Assembly: GCF_012276985.1 (NCBI RefSeq)
Contig: NZ_JAAXMM010000002.1
Coordinates: 405,817-469,816 of the forward strand
DNA: 64,000 bases
Source of the DNA: Agrobacterium sp. a22-2
GTDB lineage: Bacteria; Pseudomonadota; Alphaproteobacteria; Rhizobiales; Rhizobiaceae
Direction: 5' to 3'
Under the pieces are notes generated by a model that saw nothing but the letters and a program-made list of their open reading frames with translations, was not told where the DNA came from and did no database searches. The first letter of the stretch is position 1; every line of letters begins with the position of its first letter. Below, piece by piece: positions 25,547 through 33,912 of the stretch. The position numbers and the translations under genes are program-made.

Positions 25547-26842
25547 TTGTCCCATTCCGCATTCGTCAACCGTCAGGCCCTCTATCTCCGTCCCGATCCG
25601 GCAAGGGTGATCGTGCGTCCGTTCAAGCCGGCCACCGAAGCGCGCGACCTGAAGCCGACCGACAAGACGCGGGCCAACCATATCGTCGATCGGGTGCTGG
25701 CGCTGGACGACGCGACGGCGGCAAGCCTGCTCTCCGATATCCTCGAAAACTTCGAGGGCCGGCACCGCAACCTGCTGCGCAAATTCGAACTTCGGGCCGA
25801 TTCCATGGAAGACGCCCTGATGGGGCATGACCCGTTCTCCCAAAAGCAGCGCCAGCTGGTCGGCGCCTATTTCATGAACGAGTATTCCTTTGAGGCTGCG
25901 GCGCTGTTCAATCCGAGTATCGTCGTTCATCCCGATCAGTCGGGTGCTTCGCCCGGTGCGCGGCGCTTTATCTTAAGCCTGCGCGCCGTCGGCGAGGGGC
26001 ATATATCCTCGCTCACCTTCCGGTCGGGGGAAGTGGCGGCCGATGGCGCGGTGCGGATCGATCCGCCGGCACGGCTTGCCTCGTCGCCGGAGATCGTCAG
26101 TTCCTCTGCCTCGGCCTATGGCGATGCGATCCAGCTGAATTTCAGCGCGGAGAGCGAGCTTAGCGAACGGGTGATCTTTCCGGTCACGCCGTCCCAGTCC
26201 AACGGCATCGAGGACGCCCGTTTCGTCGCTTTCGTAGACGAGGGTGTGACCACCTATTACGCCACCTATACCGCCTATAGCGGCCAGGCGATCCGCTCCG
26301 AACTGATCGAGACCACGGATTTCGTCACCTTCCGCATGATGCCGCTCAACGGCAGCGCGGCGCGCAACAAGGGCATGGCGCTCTTTCCGCGCAAGATCGG
26401 CGGCAAATATGCCATGGTCGCCCGGCAGGACAACGAGAACCTCTATCTCATCTATTCGGACGATCTCTATCGCTGGGATGGCGGCGAAATGCTGATGTCG
26501 CCGAAATTCCCCTGGGAATTCGTGCAGATCGGCAATTGCGGCGCGCCGATCGAACTGGACGAAGGCTGGTTGCTGCTGACCCATGGTGTCGGTCCGGTGC
26601 GCCGTTATTCGATCGGCGCCACGCTTCTCGACAAGGAGGACCCGACGAAAATCCTGGCGCGCTCCACCGAGCCGCTGCTGCGCCCGGAAGCAACCGAGCG
26701 GGAGGGCTATGTGCCGAATGTCGTCTACACCTGCGGCGCCATGCGCCACAACGACATCATCATCCTGCCCTATGCCATCTCCGACACCTATTCGAACTTC
26801 GCGACCATGGGCATCAAGGCACTGCTGAAGGCGATGGGGTGA
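25547..26842 (+). CDS. GH130-family beta-mannoside phosphorylase/hydrolase
   Basis: A 431-aa five-bladed propeller enzyme of GH130. The hallmark SNGIEDARFV carries the catalytic Asp, followed by TYTAYSGQAIRSELIET, NKGMALFPRKIGGKYAMVARQDNENLYLIYSDD and a final blade with HGVGPVRRYSIGA. The family phosphorolyses or hydrolyses beta-1,2- or beta-1,4-mannosides; which it is cannot be told here. The TTG at 25547, with GAGG upstream, is the best start. It is probably co-transcribed with the GT4 gene. Confidence 0.88.
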   Translation: MSHSAFVNRQALYLRPDPARVIVRPFKPATEARDLKPTDKTRANHIVDRVLALDDATAASLLSDILENFEGRHRNLLRKFELRADSMEDALMGHDPFSQKQRQLVGAYFMNEYSFEAAALFNPSIVVHPDQSGASPGARRFILSLRAVGEGHISSLTFRSGEVAADGAVRIDPPARLASSPEIVSSSASAYGDAIQLNFSAESELSERVIFPVTPSQSNGIEDARFVAFVDEGVTTYYATYTAYSGQAIRSELIETTDFVTFRMMPLNGSAARNKGMALFPRKIGGKYAMVARQDNENLYLIYSDDLYRWDGGEMLMSPKFPWEFVQIGNCGAPIELDEGWLLLTHGVGPVRRYSIGATLLDKEDPTKILARSTEPLLRPEATEREGYVPNVVYTCGAMRHNDIIILPYAISDTYSNFATMGIKALLKAMG

Positions 26843-26999
26843 GGGACGAGCAGGGTGGCTGAGGGAGCGGCCGACAAGATGCGGTGTTCCGAGCGACCAT
26901 CCGGCTCGGCACCGCGACCGGCGTTGGGCGATGGAAATTCGACCTTGGCGGCCTTTACATAGCGCCTATCGCGCTGATATTGTTGTAAATTTCAAGAAA

Positions 27000-27076
27000 T
27001 GGCGCACCCGGTAGGATTCGAACCTACGACCTTTGGAATCGGAATCCAACACTCTATCCAGCTGAGCTACGGGTGC
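27000..27076 (-). tRNA. tRNA-Arg (anticodon CCG)
   Basis: On the minus strand a full cloverleaf can be drawn: acceptor GCACCCG/CGGGTGC, D-arm GCTCAGCTGGATAGAGT, anticodon stem TTGGA/TCCAA with loop TTCCGAT (anticodon CCG), and T-arm GTAGGTTCGAATCCTAC. The 3' CCA is encoded. The 77-base length is normal. No integrase or attachment repeat is seen beside it. Confidence 0.97.
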
Positions 27077-27419
27077 ATCCGTGACGACGGGGTGATCCGT
27101 CGTGCTGACTTGGCGGTTCATAGCCTAGTCTTGGATCGGCTTCAATGCGGAAAATGCAGGAATGTGGTGATGCGGGTGCTAATCTCAGGCGCCGGGGGCG
27201 GTCTGGCTTTTGGAGGGATGAGATCCTGAGGGCGCGGCTGGGGCCAAGCGGTCCGGTGGTGCCTGCGCAAGGTGTGTTGCAATACCGGCTGCCTGCGCCC
27301 GTCCGCCGGCAGTGTGGCTTGGCCGCTGGTCGCAATCCTGTGGCTACAGCGCAGTAATCATTGCCGATTACTTGTTCTATCCTTCCGGTGCTATACAATG
27401 TCCAAATATTCCGAAGCCT
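27077..27419. other. 343-base region between tRNA-Arg and the MarR gene
   Basis: No gene is supported here. The last 80 bases are AT-richer and probably carry the MarR promoter. Plus-strand open frames in the region lack ribosome sites and have no recognisable domain. Confidence 0.4.
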
Positions 27420-27938
27420 ATGCTCCTTTGTGGCGATTCGGAGCGGGAGGCAGCCATAAAACACCGTCGTACCTTATCAGACGAACCTGAAGGCCCTGGT
27501 CGCCCTGGACCGAATGTGGATTTATCAGTCATGGCAGATGCAGTCGGTTACCGGCTCCGGCGCGCCCAATTGTCGGTGTTCCAGGATTTCAACGAAACCT
27601 TCGCATCGCGCGGATTGCGCCCGACGGATTTTGCGGTTCTGATGATTCTGCTGCGCAATCCCGGTCTCAAGCAAAGCGAGGTGGCCGAAAGCCTCGGCAT
27701 CCAGCGGGCCAATTTCGTCGCCATCGTCGATGGGTTGGAAAACCGCGGGCTGATCGAGCGACGCAAGTCCGATATCGACCGCCGGGTGCAGTCGCTGCAT
27801 ATCACCGACGAAGGCGAGGGTTTCATGCGCTCCGTCCTGCCGATCTGGGAAGACCACGAGGACCGGCTGATCGCCAAACTCGGCGGGGTCCAGGCCCGTG
27901 ACCAGCTGATCGGCCTCTTGCAGCGTCTCTACGATTAG
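27420..27938 (+). CDS. MarR-family transcriptional regulator
   Basis: A winged-helix regulator: YRLRRAQLSVFQDFNETFASRGLRPTDFAVLMILLRNPGLKQSEVAESLGIQRANFVAIVDGLENRGLIERR is followed by the DRRVQSLHITDEG wing. The start is uncertain: ATG 27420 gives 172 aa, GTG 27516 gives 141 aa and ATG 27531 gives 136 aa. None has a strong ribosome site, and the conserved part begins near DLSVMADAVGYRL. MarR proteins often answer phenolic ligands; no adjacent target gene is obvious. Confidence 0.8.
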   Translation: MLLCGDSEREAAIKHRRTLSDEPEGPGRPGPNVDLSVMADAVGYRLRRAQLSVFQDFNETFASRGLRPTDFAVLMILLRNPGLKQSEVAESLGIQRANFVAIVDGLENRGLIERRKSDIDRRVQSLHITDEGEGFMRSVLPIWEDHEDRLIAKLGGVQARDQLIGLLQRLYD

Positions 27939-27969
27939 AGCGTTTCCTGGCGTCCTCTGCCAAGCCGTC

Positions 27970-28437
27970 TCAACTCAACCGGGCGATTGCCTCGTCAATC
28001 AGCAGATTGGCGATCTGCATGCGCATGGTGGCCTTGTCGCGGAAGGGATCTGCCACGCCGTCGGGATGATTGGCACGGGCAAAGCTGCGGCGTTTCTCGG
28101 TGAGGACGGCCAGGGTGTCGGCCGGTGACAGGGCCAGATCTTCGGCCACCTGCATCGGCGCAGTGCGGGCCAGATGGTCCGGCATGACGGGCTCCGGCGC
28201 CGGATCGTTTTTGGGCACCTGCTCTTTGAGCTCTGCCAACTCGTCAGGCATCAGGTCGAGATAGAGATCGCGGGTGCGGTCGATATCGGCGTGGGAGGCG
28301 CCTGCGCTTTCCCAGACAAAGCCGCTGCCAAGGCCTGATATCCGGTGGCTCCCGGCGCTGGTTCCATCGGCCTCATCGGCCGCCTCGTCTTGAAGGCGTT
28401 GCAGAACCGACTGAAACAGCGATTGTCCAAACAGCAT
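27970..28437 (-). CDS. J-domain-like protein with HPD motif
   Basis: A 155-aa protein. The first 100 residues look disordered or low-complexity. The C-terminal about 50 residues (LALSPADTLAVLTEKRRSFARANHPDGVADPFRDKATMRMQIANLLIDEAIARL) resemble J-domain helices II-III with the HPD tripeptide at about 124-126. An interaction with DnaK is therefore possible. An AGGAG site fits the ATG at 28437 (a GTG lies just before it). It follows the transglutaminase gene of the ATP-grasp trio on the same strand, 90 bases apart. Confidence 0.6.
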   Translation of the reverse strand: MLFGQSLFQSVLQRLQDEAADEADGTSAGSHRISGLGSGFVWESAGASHADIDRTRDLYLDLMPDELAELKEQVPKNDPAPEPVMPDHLARTAPMQVAEDLALSPADTLAVLTEKRRSFARANHPDGVADPFRDKATMRMQIANLLIDEAIARLS

Positions 28438-28527
28438 CACGGCGCTCCTTTGCCCATCCCGTAGCCGCTCAACGTGGCGCCGGGCTTACCGGTTCCAGGT
28501 TGAGCGCATTCCGGGGGGGGGTAAACG

Positions 28528-29349
28528 TCAGCTCTGGCTCTGGCTTTGTTCGGCCTGGTCCTTGACGGTGACGGCCACCGTCATGTCCTCGATCGCCAGA
28601 CCAATGCGCATGCCGGAGACCGGTGCGGCGTCGGAGTAGCACAGGCCCGTGGCGATGCGCACGTAGCGGTCGTCGGGGCAATTGTTGTTGGCGGCGTCGA
28701 AGCCGACCCAGCCGAGGCCCGGCAGATGCACTTCCGCCCAGGCATGGGTGGCGGTCTGCTCTTTCAGGCCTTCCATCATCAGATAGCCCGAGACATAGCG
28801 GGCCGGCAGGTTCATCAGCCGGGCAGCGGCAATGATGATATGGGCATGATCCTGACAGACGCCGCTTTTCGCCTCCAGCGCCTGTTCGGCGGTGGTCTCG
28901 GTGTCGGTCATCCCCGGCAGATAGGCAACGGACTCGTGAACCAGTTCCATCAGCGCATGCATGCGCGGCAGGTCTTCGCCGGCGGGCAGGCCTTTCACCA
29001 GCTCGCGGGTCAGCTTGCCGGCCTTGGTGCGGGGCGTGTCGCGCAGGAACAACCAGAGCGGGCAGAAGCCGATATGGGCGCCGAACATGCCGGCCCGATC
29101 CTCGGTCTCCACTTCGCCCGAGGCGACGATATGCACCTTCTGGCTCTGCCCCTCCGTCGAGACGAGATGCACGTGATTGCCGAACTGGTCGTTATAGCCG
29201 GCTTCCACGGTGGCGCCGTCGACGGCGATGTTCCAGGACAGGACATTCTGGCCGGGGCCGGCGATCGGCGTCAGCCGCAGACGCTGCAGGGAATACTGCA
29301 CCGGCTCGTCATAGCGGTATTCCGTCGTATGGGTGATCTTCAACCGCAT
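28528..29349 (-). CDS. Transglutaminase-like cysteine peptidase of the ATP-grasp cluster
   Basis: A 273-aa protein. The N-terminal beta domain (MRLKITHTTEYRYDEPVQYSLQRLRLTP) is the bacterial transglutaminase N-terminal type. The core has catalytic Cys in SGVCQDHAH, His in THAWAEVHLPGLGWVGFD and the Asp of FDAANN. It probably cleaves or transfers isopeptide or gamma-glutamyl bonds. It lies 26 bases after the alpha-E gene and is the third member of the conserved trio. Confidence 0.9.
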   Translation of the reverse strand: MRLKITHTTEYRYDEPVQYSLQRLRLTPIAGPGQNVLSWNIAVDGATVEAGYNDQFGNHVHLVSTEGQSQKVHIVASGEVETEDRAGMFGAHIGFCPLWLFLRDTPRTKAGKLTRELVKGLPAGEDLPRMHALMELVHESVAYLPGMTDTETTAEQALEAKSGVCQDHAHIIIAAARLMNLPARYVSGYLMMEGLKEQTATHAWAEVHLPGLGWVGFDAANNNCPDDRYVRIATGLCYSDAAPVSGMRIGLAIEDMTVAVTVKDQAEQSQSQS

Positions 29350-29375
29350 GGGTGTCTTTCCGTTCCTGTCGCCGG

Positions 29376-30317
29376 TCAACTGTAGAAGCGATAGCCTTCG
29401 GTGATTTCCTGGCTCAGCTGATTGTTGCGGGCGATGAAATTATCGAGGAATTCATGCAGGCCGTAGTCCATGACCTGCCCGATGCTGGTCGACTGCAGCG
29501 TCTGCCGGATGCTGTCGGCCGTGGCGTGAGCGGGCAACTGCTCGCCGTATTCCTTGGCGATATAGCCGAGATTGCTGACGATCTTCTCGTAGGAATAGGC
29601 AAGCGACCGCGGCATCTGGCCGTTGAGGATCAGGAAATCGGCAATGTTGGAGGCCCGGTATTCGCCGTCATACATCCAGCGATAGGAGCGGTGCGCCGAG
29701 ACCGAGCGCAGGATCGATTCCCACTGCATGTTGTCGAGCGAGGAGCCAACCTGGGTGACCGCCGGCAACAGCACGTAATATTTCACGTCGAGGATGCGGC
29801 TGGTATTGTCGGCCCGTTCGATGAAGGTGCCGATGCGGGCGAAATTGTAGATCTCGTTGCGCAGCATCGAGCCGTGGAAGGCGCCGCGAATAAGCCCGGC
29901 GCGGCGTTTGACGGCATCGATCACCTCGGGCAGGTCGGGCGATTTCAGCTTGCGGGCCAGAACCTGTTTCAGGTCGATCCAGCATTCGTTGGTCGCTTCC
30001 CAGGTTTCCCGGGTCAGGGCGGTGCGCACCATGCGGGCATTGTTGCGCGCGGACTCGATGCAGGACATGACGCTGGACGGATTGGACTGATCGCGCAGCA
30101 GGAAGTCGATGGCGTCGGCGGCCGTCACCTTGGGGTGGCCGGCGGCAAAGCCCTCGGCCACGTCGGCGCTTTGCAGCACGCCGGCCCAGTCGTCATCGGT
30201 GGCGCCGGAGCGCGTCAGGGACATACGAAGGCCGGCATCGACGAGCCGGGCGATGTTTTCGGCACGCTCGATGTAGCGGAACATCCAGTAGAGGCCGTTG
30301 GCAGTTCTTCCGAGCAT
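29376..30317 (-). CDS. Alpha-E domain protein
   Basis: A 313-aa all-helical protein. It begins MLGRTANGLYWMFRYIERAENIARLVDAGLRM and repeats the RADNTSRILDVKYY pattern later, which is the alpha-E family. These proteins are known almost only beside a circularly permuted ATP-grasp enzyme and a transglutaminase, as here (5 bases after the ATP-grasp stop). The biochemical role is unknown; it may bind or modify the peptide substrate. Confidence 0.9.
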   Translation of the reverse strand: MLGRTANGLYWMFRYIERAENIARLVDAGLRMSLTRSGATDDDWAGVLQSADVAEGFAAGHPKVTAADAIDFLLRDQSNPSSVMSCIESARNNARMVRTALTRETWEATNECWIDLKQVLARKLKSPDLPEVIDAVKRRAGLIRGAFHGSMLRNEIYNFARIGTFIERADNTSRILDVKYYVLLPAVTQVGSSLDNMQWESILRSVSAHRSYRWMYDGEYRASNIADFLILNGQMPRSLAYSYEKIVSNLGYIAKEYGEQLPAHATADSIRQTLQSTSIGQVMDYGLHEFLDNFIARNNQLSQEITEGYRFYS

Positions 30318-30322
30318 AGGCC

Positions 30323-31741
30323 TCAATCCTCCAGTACCCAAGTGTCCTTGGTGCCGCCGCCCTGGCTGGAATTGACCACCAGGGAGCCTTGCTTGAGGGC
30401 CACGCGGGTCAGGCCGCCGGGGATGATCTGCACCTTGTCCGAGACGAGGACGTAAGGGCGCAGGTCGACATGGCGTGGCGCGATGCCCTTGTTGACGAGG
30501 ATCGGCACGGTGGACAGCGCCAGGGTCGGCTGGGCGATGTAATTCGTCGGCCGGCTCTTCAGCTTTTCGGCAAAGACGGCCCGTTCCTTCTTGGAGGCGG
30601 TCGGGCCGACCAGCATGCCGTAGCCGCCGGAGCCGTGCACTTCCTTGATCACCAGCTCCTCGATGTGCTCCAGCACATATTTTAGGCTGTCGGGTTCCGA
30701 ACAGCGCCAGGTCGGCACGTTTTCGAGAATGGCCTTGCGGCCGGTGTAGAATTCGACAATCTCCGGCATGTAGGAATAGATCGCCTTGTCGTCGGAAATG
30801 CCGGTGCCGGGCGCATTGGCGATGGTGATGTGGCCGGCGCGGTAGACGTCCATGATGCCGGGAATGCCAAGCGTCGAATCGGGCCGGAAGGTCAGCGGAT
30901 CGAGGAAATCGTCATCGACGCGGCGGTAGAGCACGTCGATCGCCTCGTAGCCGCGGGTGGTGCGCATCTTCACCTTGCCGTCGATGACGCGCAGATCAGA
31001 GCCTTCCACCAGTTCCACGCCCATCATGTCGGCGAGGAAGGAATGCTCGTAATAGGCCGAATTGTAGATGCCGGGGGTCAGCACGGCGACCCGCGGCTTG
31101 CCCTTGCAGCCCGGAGGGGCAAGCGAAGCCAGCGACTGGCGCAGCAGATAGGGATAGTCCTCGACGCGCTGCACCTTGTTGATCTGGAACAGCTCGGGGA
31201 ACATCTGCATCATGGTTTCCCGGTTTTCCAGCATGTAGCTGACACCGGAGGGCGTGCGGGCATTGTCTTCCAGCACGTAGAATTCGTCCTCGCCGGTGCG
31301 CACGATGTCGGTGCCGACGATATGGGTGTAGACGCCGCCCGGCGGGCGGAAACCGATCATCTCCGGCAGGAAGGCATCATTCTTCTCGATCAGCTCACGC
31401 GGAATGCGGCCGGCACGAATGATTTCCTGCTTGTGATAGATATCGTCGAGGAAAGCATTGAGCGCCAATACGCGCTGCTCGATACCCTGGGCGAGCTTAC
31501 GCCATTCGCGGGCGGCAATGATGCGGGGAATGATATCGAAAGGGATCAGCTTCTCGGCGGAATCGGCATGCCCGTAGACCGCGAAGGTGATGCCTGTCTT
31601 TCGAAAGATGTTTTCCGCATCCCTGGACTTGGCGATCAGGTGGCCCCGATCCTGACTGGCATACCAATCGTGGTAGTTCTTGTAGGGCGCTCGCGGACTG
31701 TCGTCCGCATTCATCATTTCATCGAAGACCAATGGCACCAT
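30323..31741 (-). CDS. Circularly permuted ATP-grasp ligase
   Basis: A 472-aa protein of the circularly permuted ATP-grasp type 2 family. Motifs include EMIGFRPPGGVYTHIVGTDIVRTGEDEFYVLEDNARTPSGVSYMLENRE, the IANAPGTGISDDKAIYSY loop, VIKEVHGSGGYGMLVGP and the C-terminal SSQGGGTKDTWVL. By family knowledge it should ligate an amino acid or peptide with ATP. It is first in the operon with alpha-E and transglutaminase. The start at 31741 follows AAAAAGGGG closely, so a later Met is possible. Confidence 0.88.
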   Translation of the reverse strand: MVPLVFDEMMNADDSPRAPYKNYHDWYASQDRGHLIAKSRDAENIFRKTGITFAVYGHADSAEKLIPFDIIPRIIAAREWRKLAQGIEQRVLALNAFLDDIYHKQEIIRAGRIPRELIEKNDAFLPEMIGFRPPGGVYTHIVGTDIVRTGEDEFYVLEDNARTPSGVSYMLENRETMMQMFPELFQINKVQRVEDYPYLLRQSLASLAPPGCKGKPRVAVLTPGIYNSAYYEHSFLADMMGVELVEGSDLRVIDGKVKMRTTRGYEAIDVLYRRVDDDFLDPLTFRPDSTLGIPGIMDVYRAGHITIANAPGTGISDDKAIYSYMPEIVEFYTGRKAILENVPTWRCSEPDSLKYVLEHIEELVIKEVHGSGGYGMLVGPTASKKERAVFAEKLKSRPTNYIAQPTLALSTVPILVNKGIAPRHVDLRPYVLVSDKVQIIPGGLTRVALKQGSLVVNSSQGGGTKDTWVLED

Positions 31742-32113
31742 CCCCTTTTTTTCTCATATGAATACAATGCAATGGGCAATGCAAGAACCATGCGCAATTC
31801 GGGGCAATTATTCTTGCATGCGAAAATAGCCGTATTTTTAGGCATCAATCGCAGCCATCGGCAATTGTTCCGTCGCGGCTCTCGAATAAGTTGCATCATT
31901 TTCGAGCTATCGGATAGACCATGTGGAGGCCGCTGCTTCATTCATATGCAATTGCTGAAGATTTAACGGTCTGGCGCGGCTGCGCTGGGCCTGATGCCGT
32001 CGTGATAAAACCGCGCCATGGCGGCCATAGGCACAACGAAAAGGGCCGGCGGAAACTCCGCCGGCCCTTGAATGGTTCAGGTCACGAAACCCCGAATCGT
32101 CGGGTTCGCGCGA
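31742..32113. other. 372-base gap upstream of the ATP-grasp operon
   Basis: This contains an AT-rich promoter region for the leftward operon (about 31742-31920) and the rhlE terminator at its right end. No supported gene was found. Confidence 0.45.
32035..32068 (-). terminator. Rho-independent terminator of rhlE
   Basis: An 11-bp perfect stem, GGGCCGGCGGA / TCCGCCGGCCC, with a GTT loop on the minus strand is followed by TTTTCGTT. It lies about 45 bases past the rhlE stop. Confidence 0.85.
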
Positions 32114-33526
32114 TCAGCCTTCGCTGCGGCGCGGGCCGCGCTGGCCGCCGGCAGGTCTGCCGGACGATGCGCCGCGACCCTGCTCGGAACGACGGGCGCC
32201 CTGAGGGCGGCCGCTGGCAGGCTTGCGACCGTCCTTGCGGGCCGGACGATTGTCGAAACCGCCTTCGCCGTCTTCGCGCGGACGCTGGGGCGAGCGGGCC
32301 TGACCCTGGCGCGGCTGGCCCTGGCCGCCGCGGTTTGCACCGCCGCCCGGACCGCCACGACGGGCGGGACGCGCCGGGCGACCGCCACGATCGGCCGGAG
32401 GCTCGCCGCTGGCAACCGCGATCACGATGCCCATCAGGCGTTCGATGTCGCGCAACAGGCCGGCTTCATCCGGGCCGCAATAGGCAATCGCGATGCCGTC
32501 GCGACCGGCACGGGCCGTACGGCCGATGCGGTGGATATAGGCGTCGGGTACTTCCGGCAGGTCGTAATTGTAGACATGGGTGACGCCGGGCACGTCGATG
32601 CCGCGGGCGGCAACGTCGGTGGCGACCAGAACCTTGACGGAACCGTCACGGAAGGCCTTGAGGGCGCGTTCGCGCTGGCCCTGGCTCTTGTTGCCGTGAA
32701 TGGAGGCGACGGAGAAGCCGATATGTTCGAGATGCTTCATCAGCTTCTCGGCACCATGCTTGGTGCGCAGGAAGACCAGCGCCTGACCATCCGGATTGGC
32801 GGTGATCGAGGCTTTCAGCATTTCGGTCTTGTGGTTCTGACCGGTGACGTAATGAACATACTGCTCGATCTTGTCGGCAGCCTTGCCCGGAGGCGAGACT
32901 TCGACCTTGACCGGATTGTTCAGGAAGCTTGCGGCCAGATCGGCGATCGCCTTCGGCATGGTGGCCGAGAACAGCAGGGTCTGGCGCTTGGCCGGAACCA
33001 TCTTGGAGATCTTGCGCAGGTCGTGGATGAAGCCGAGGTCGAGCATCTGGTCGGCTTCGTCGAGCACGAGATGGGTGACGTGCTTCAGGGTCAGCGCGTT
33101 GCGGGCGATGAGGTCGAGAAGACGGCCGGGGGTTGCCACCAGAATGTCGGTGCCGCGCTCCAGCTGCATTTGCTGCTTGCCGATCGAGGCGCCGCCGACG
33201 ACCTGGTTGATCTTCAGCGGGGTCTTGCGAACGAAGCTGCGCAGGCTTTCGCCGATCTGGTTTACCAGTTCGCGGGTCGGAGCAAGGATCAGCACGCGGG
33301 TGCTGCGGCCTTCGGCGCGGGCGCCGTTGTTCATCAGCATTTCAATGATCGGCAGGCCGAAAGCAGCTGTCTTGCCGGTGCCGGTCTGGGCCAGGCCGAT
33401 CAGGTCGCGGCCTTCCAGGACCAGCGGGATGGCTTTTTCCTGGATCGGGGTTGGCTTTTCGTAACCGAGCTGAGTCAGCGATGCCACGATGTTCTTGGCC
33501 AGGCCAAGTTCGTCGAAATTGGTCAA
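32114..33526 (-). CDS. rhlE: DEAD-box RNA helicase, RhlE type
   Basis: A 470-aa RNA helicase. The Q motif (YEKPTPIQEKAIP), Walker A AQTGTGKT, PTRELVNQ, DEADQMLD, SATMP, ARGIDVPG and HRIGRTARAGRDG are all intact. A Gly/Arg/Pro-rich basic tail (last about 110 residues) should bind RNA. The TTG at 33526 is chosen because GAAAGG lies 8 bases upstream and the next residues (TNFDELGL) match the usual family start. It probably aids ribosome assembly or RNA decay, often at low temperature. Confidence 0.92.
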   Translation of the reverse strand: MTNFDELGLAKNIVASLTQLGYEKPTPIQEKAIPLVLEGRDLIGLAQTGTGKTAAFGLPIIEMLMNNGARAEGRSTRVLILAPTRELVNQIGESLRSFVRKTPLKINQVVGGASIGKQQMQLERGTDILVATPGRLLDLIARNALTLKHVTHLVLDEADQMLDLGFIHDLRKISKMVPAKRQTLLFSATMPKAIADLAASFLNNPVKVEVSPPGKAADKIEQYVHYVTGQNHKTEMLKASITANPDGQALVFLRTKHGAEKLMKHLEHIGFSVASIHGNKSQGQRERALKAFRDGSVKVLVATDVAARGIDVPGVTHVYNYDLPEVPDAYIHRIGRTARAGRDGIAIAYCGPDEAGLLRDIERLMGIVIAVASGEPPADRGGRPARPARRGGPGGGANRGGQGQPRQGQARSPQRPREDGEGGFDNRPARKDGRKPASGRPQGARRSEQGRGASSGRPAGGQRGPRRSEG

Positions 33527-33912
33527 TTCAAATACCTTTCGGGGCGCCAAGAGCAATCCGGCACGATCGCGGTCTTGCGATCCTACCTGCTGATGGCGTC
33601 AAGAACCCCGCGTGAATTGGGAACTTGTGAGTTGGAAAAAAGCTTCCAGCGCATTCGGCTGCATTGTGCAGTCCGTATCTTTGGCGCTCCTGTCCTACTT
33701 CGCGAAGATCTGTTTCGCGTGGCACGCTCACGCGGCGGCCGGAAGGATGAAAGCTGATGGGGATGTCGTGCTTTTGCTGTCAAAAGTCAAGCGATTGTTT
33801 TGCAATGCAGCGAAGCGTCCTTGGAACCTCTGCCGATAGGATGCGAGAAGCCGCCCTGACGGAGACGGTATGACAAGCCGGATATCGCCAATCCGGGATG
33901 GAAGGACTGAAC
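33527..33912. other. 386-base rhlE upstream region
   Basis: No gene is supported. This is probably the promoter and a long 5' leader of rhlE. DEAD-box helicase leaders are often structured and cold-responsive, but I see no recognisable motif. Confidence 0.4.

Noticed and set aside
27000..27420. An integrated element at tRNA-Arg(CCG)
   Set aside because: There is no integrase, no direct repeat of the tRNA 3' end and no change in composition nearby.
33514..33530. TTGGTCAA at the rhlE start as a RutR half-site
   Set aside because: It lies in the first codons of rhlE, is only a half-site and has no functional link.
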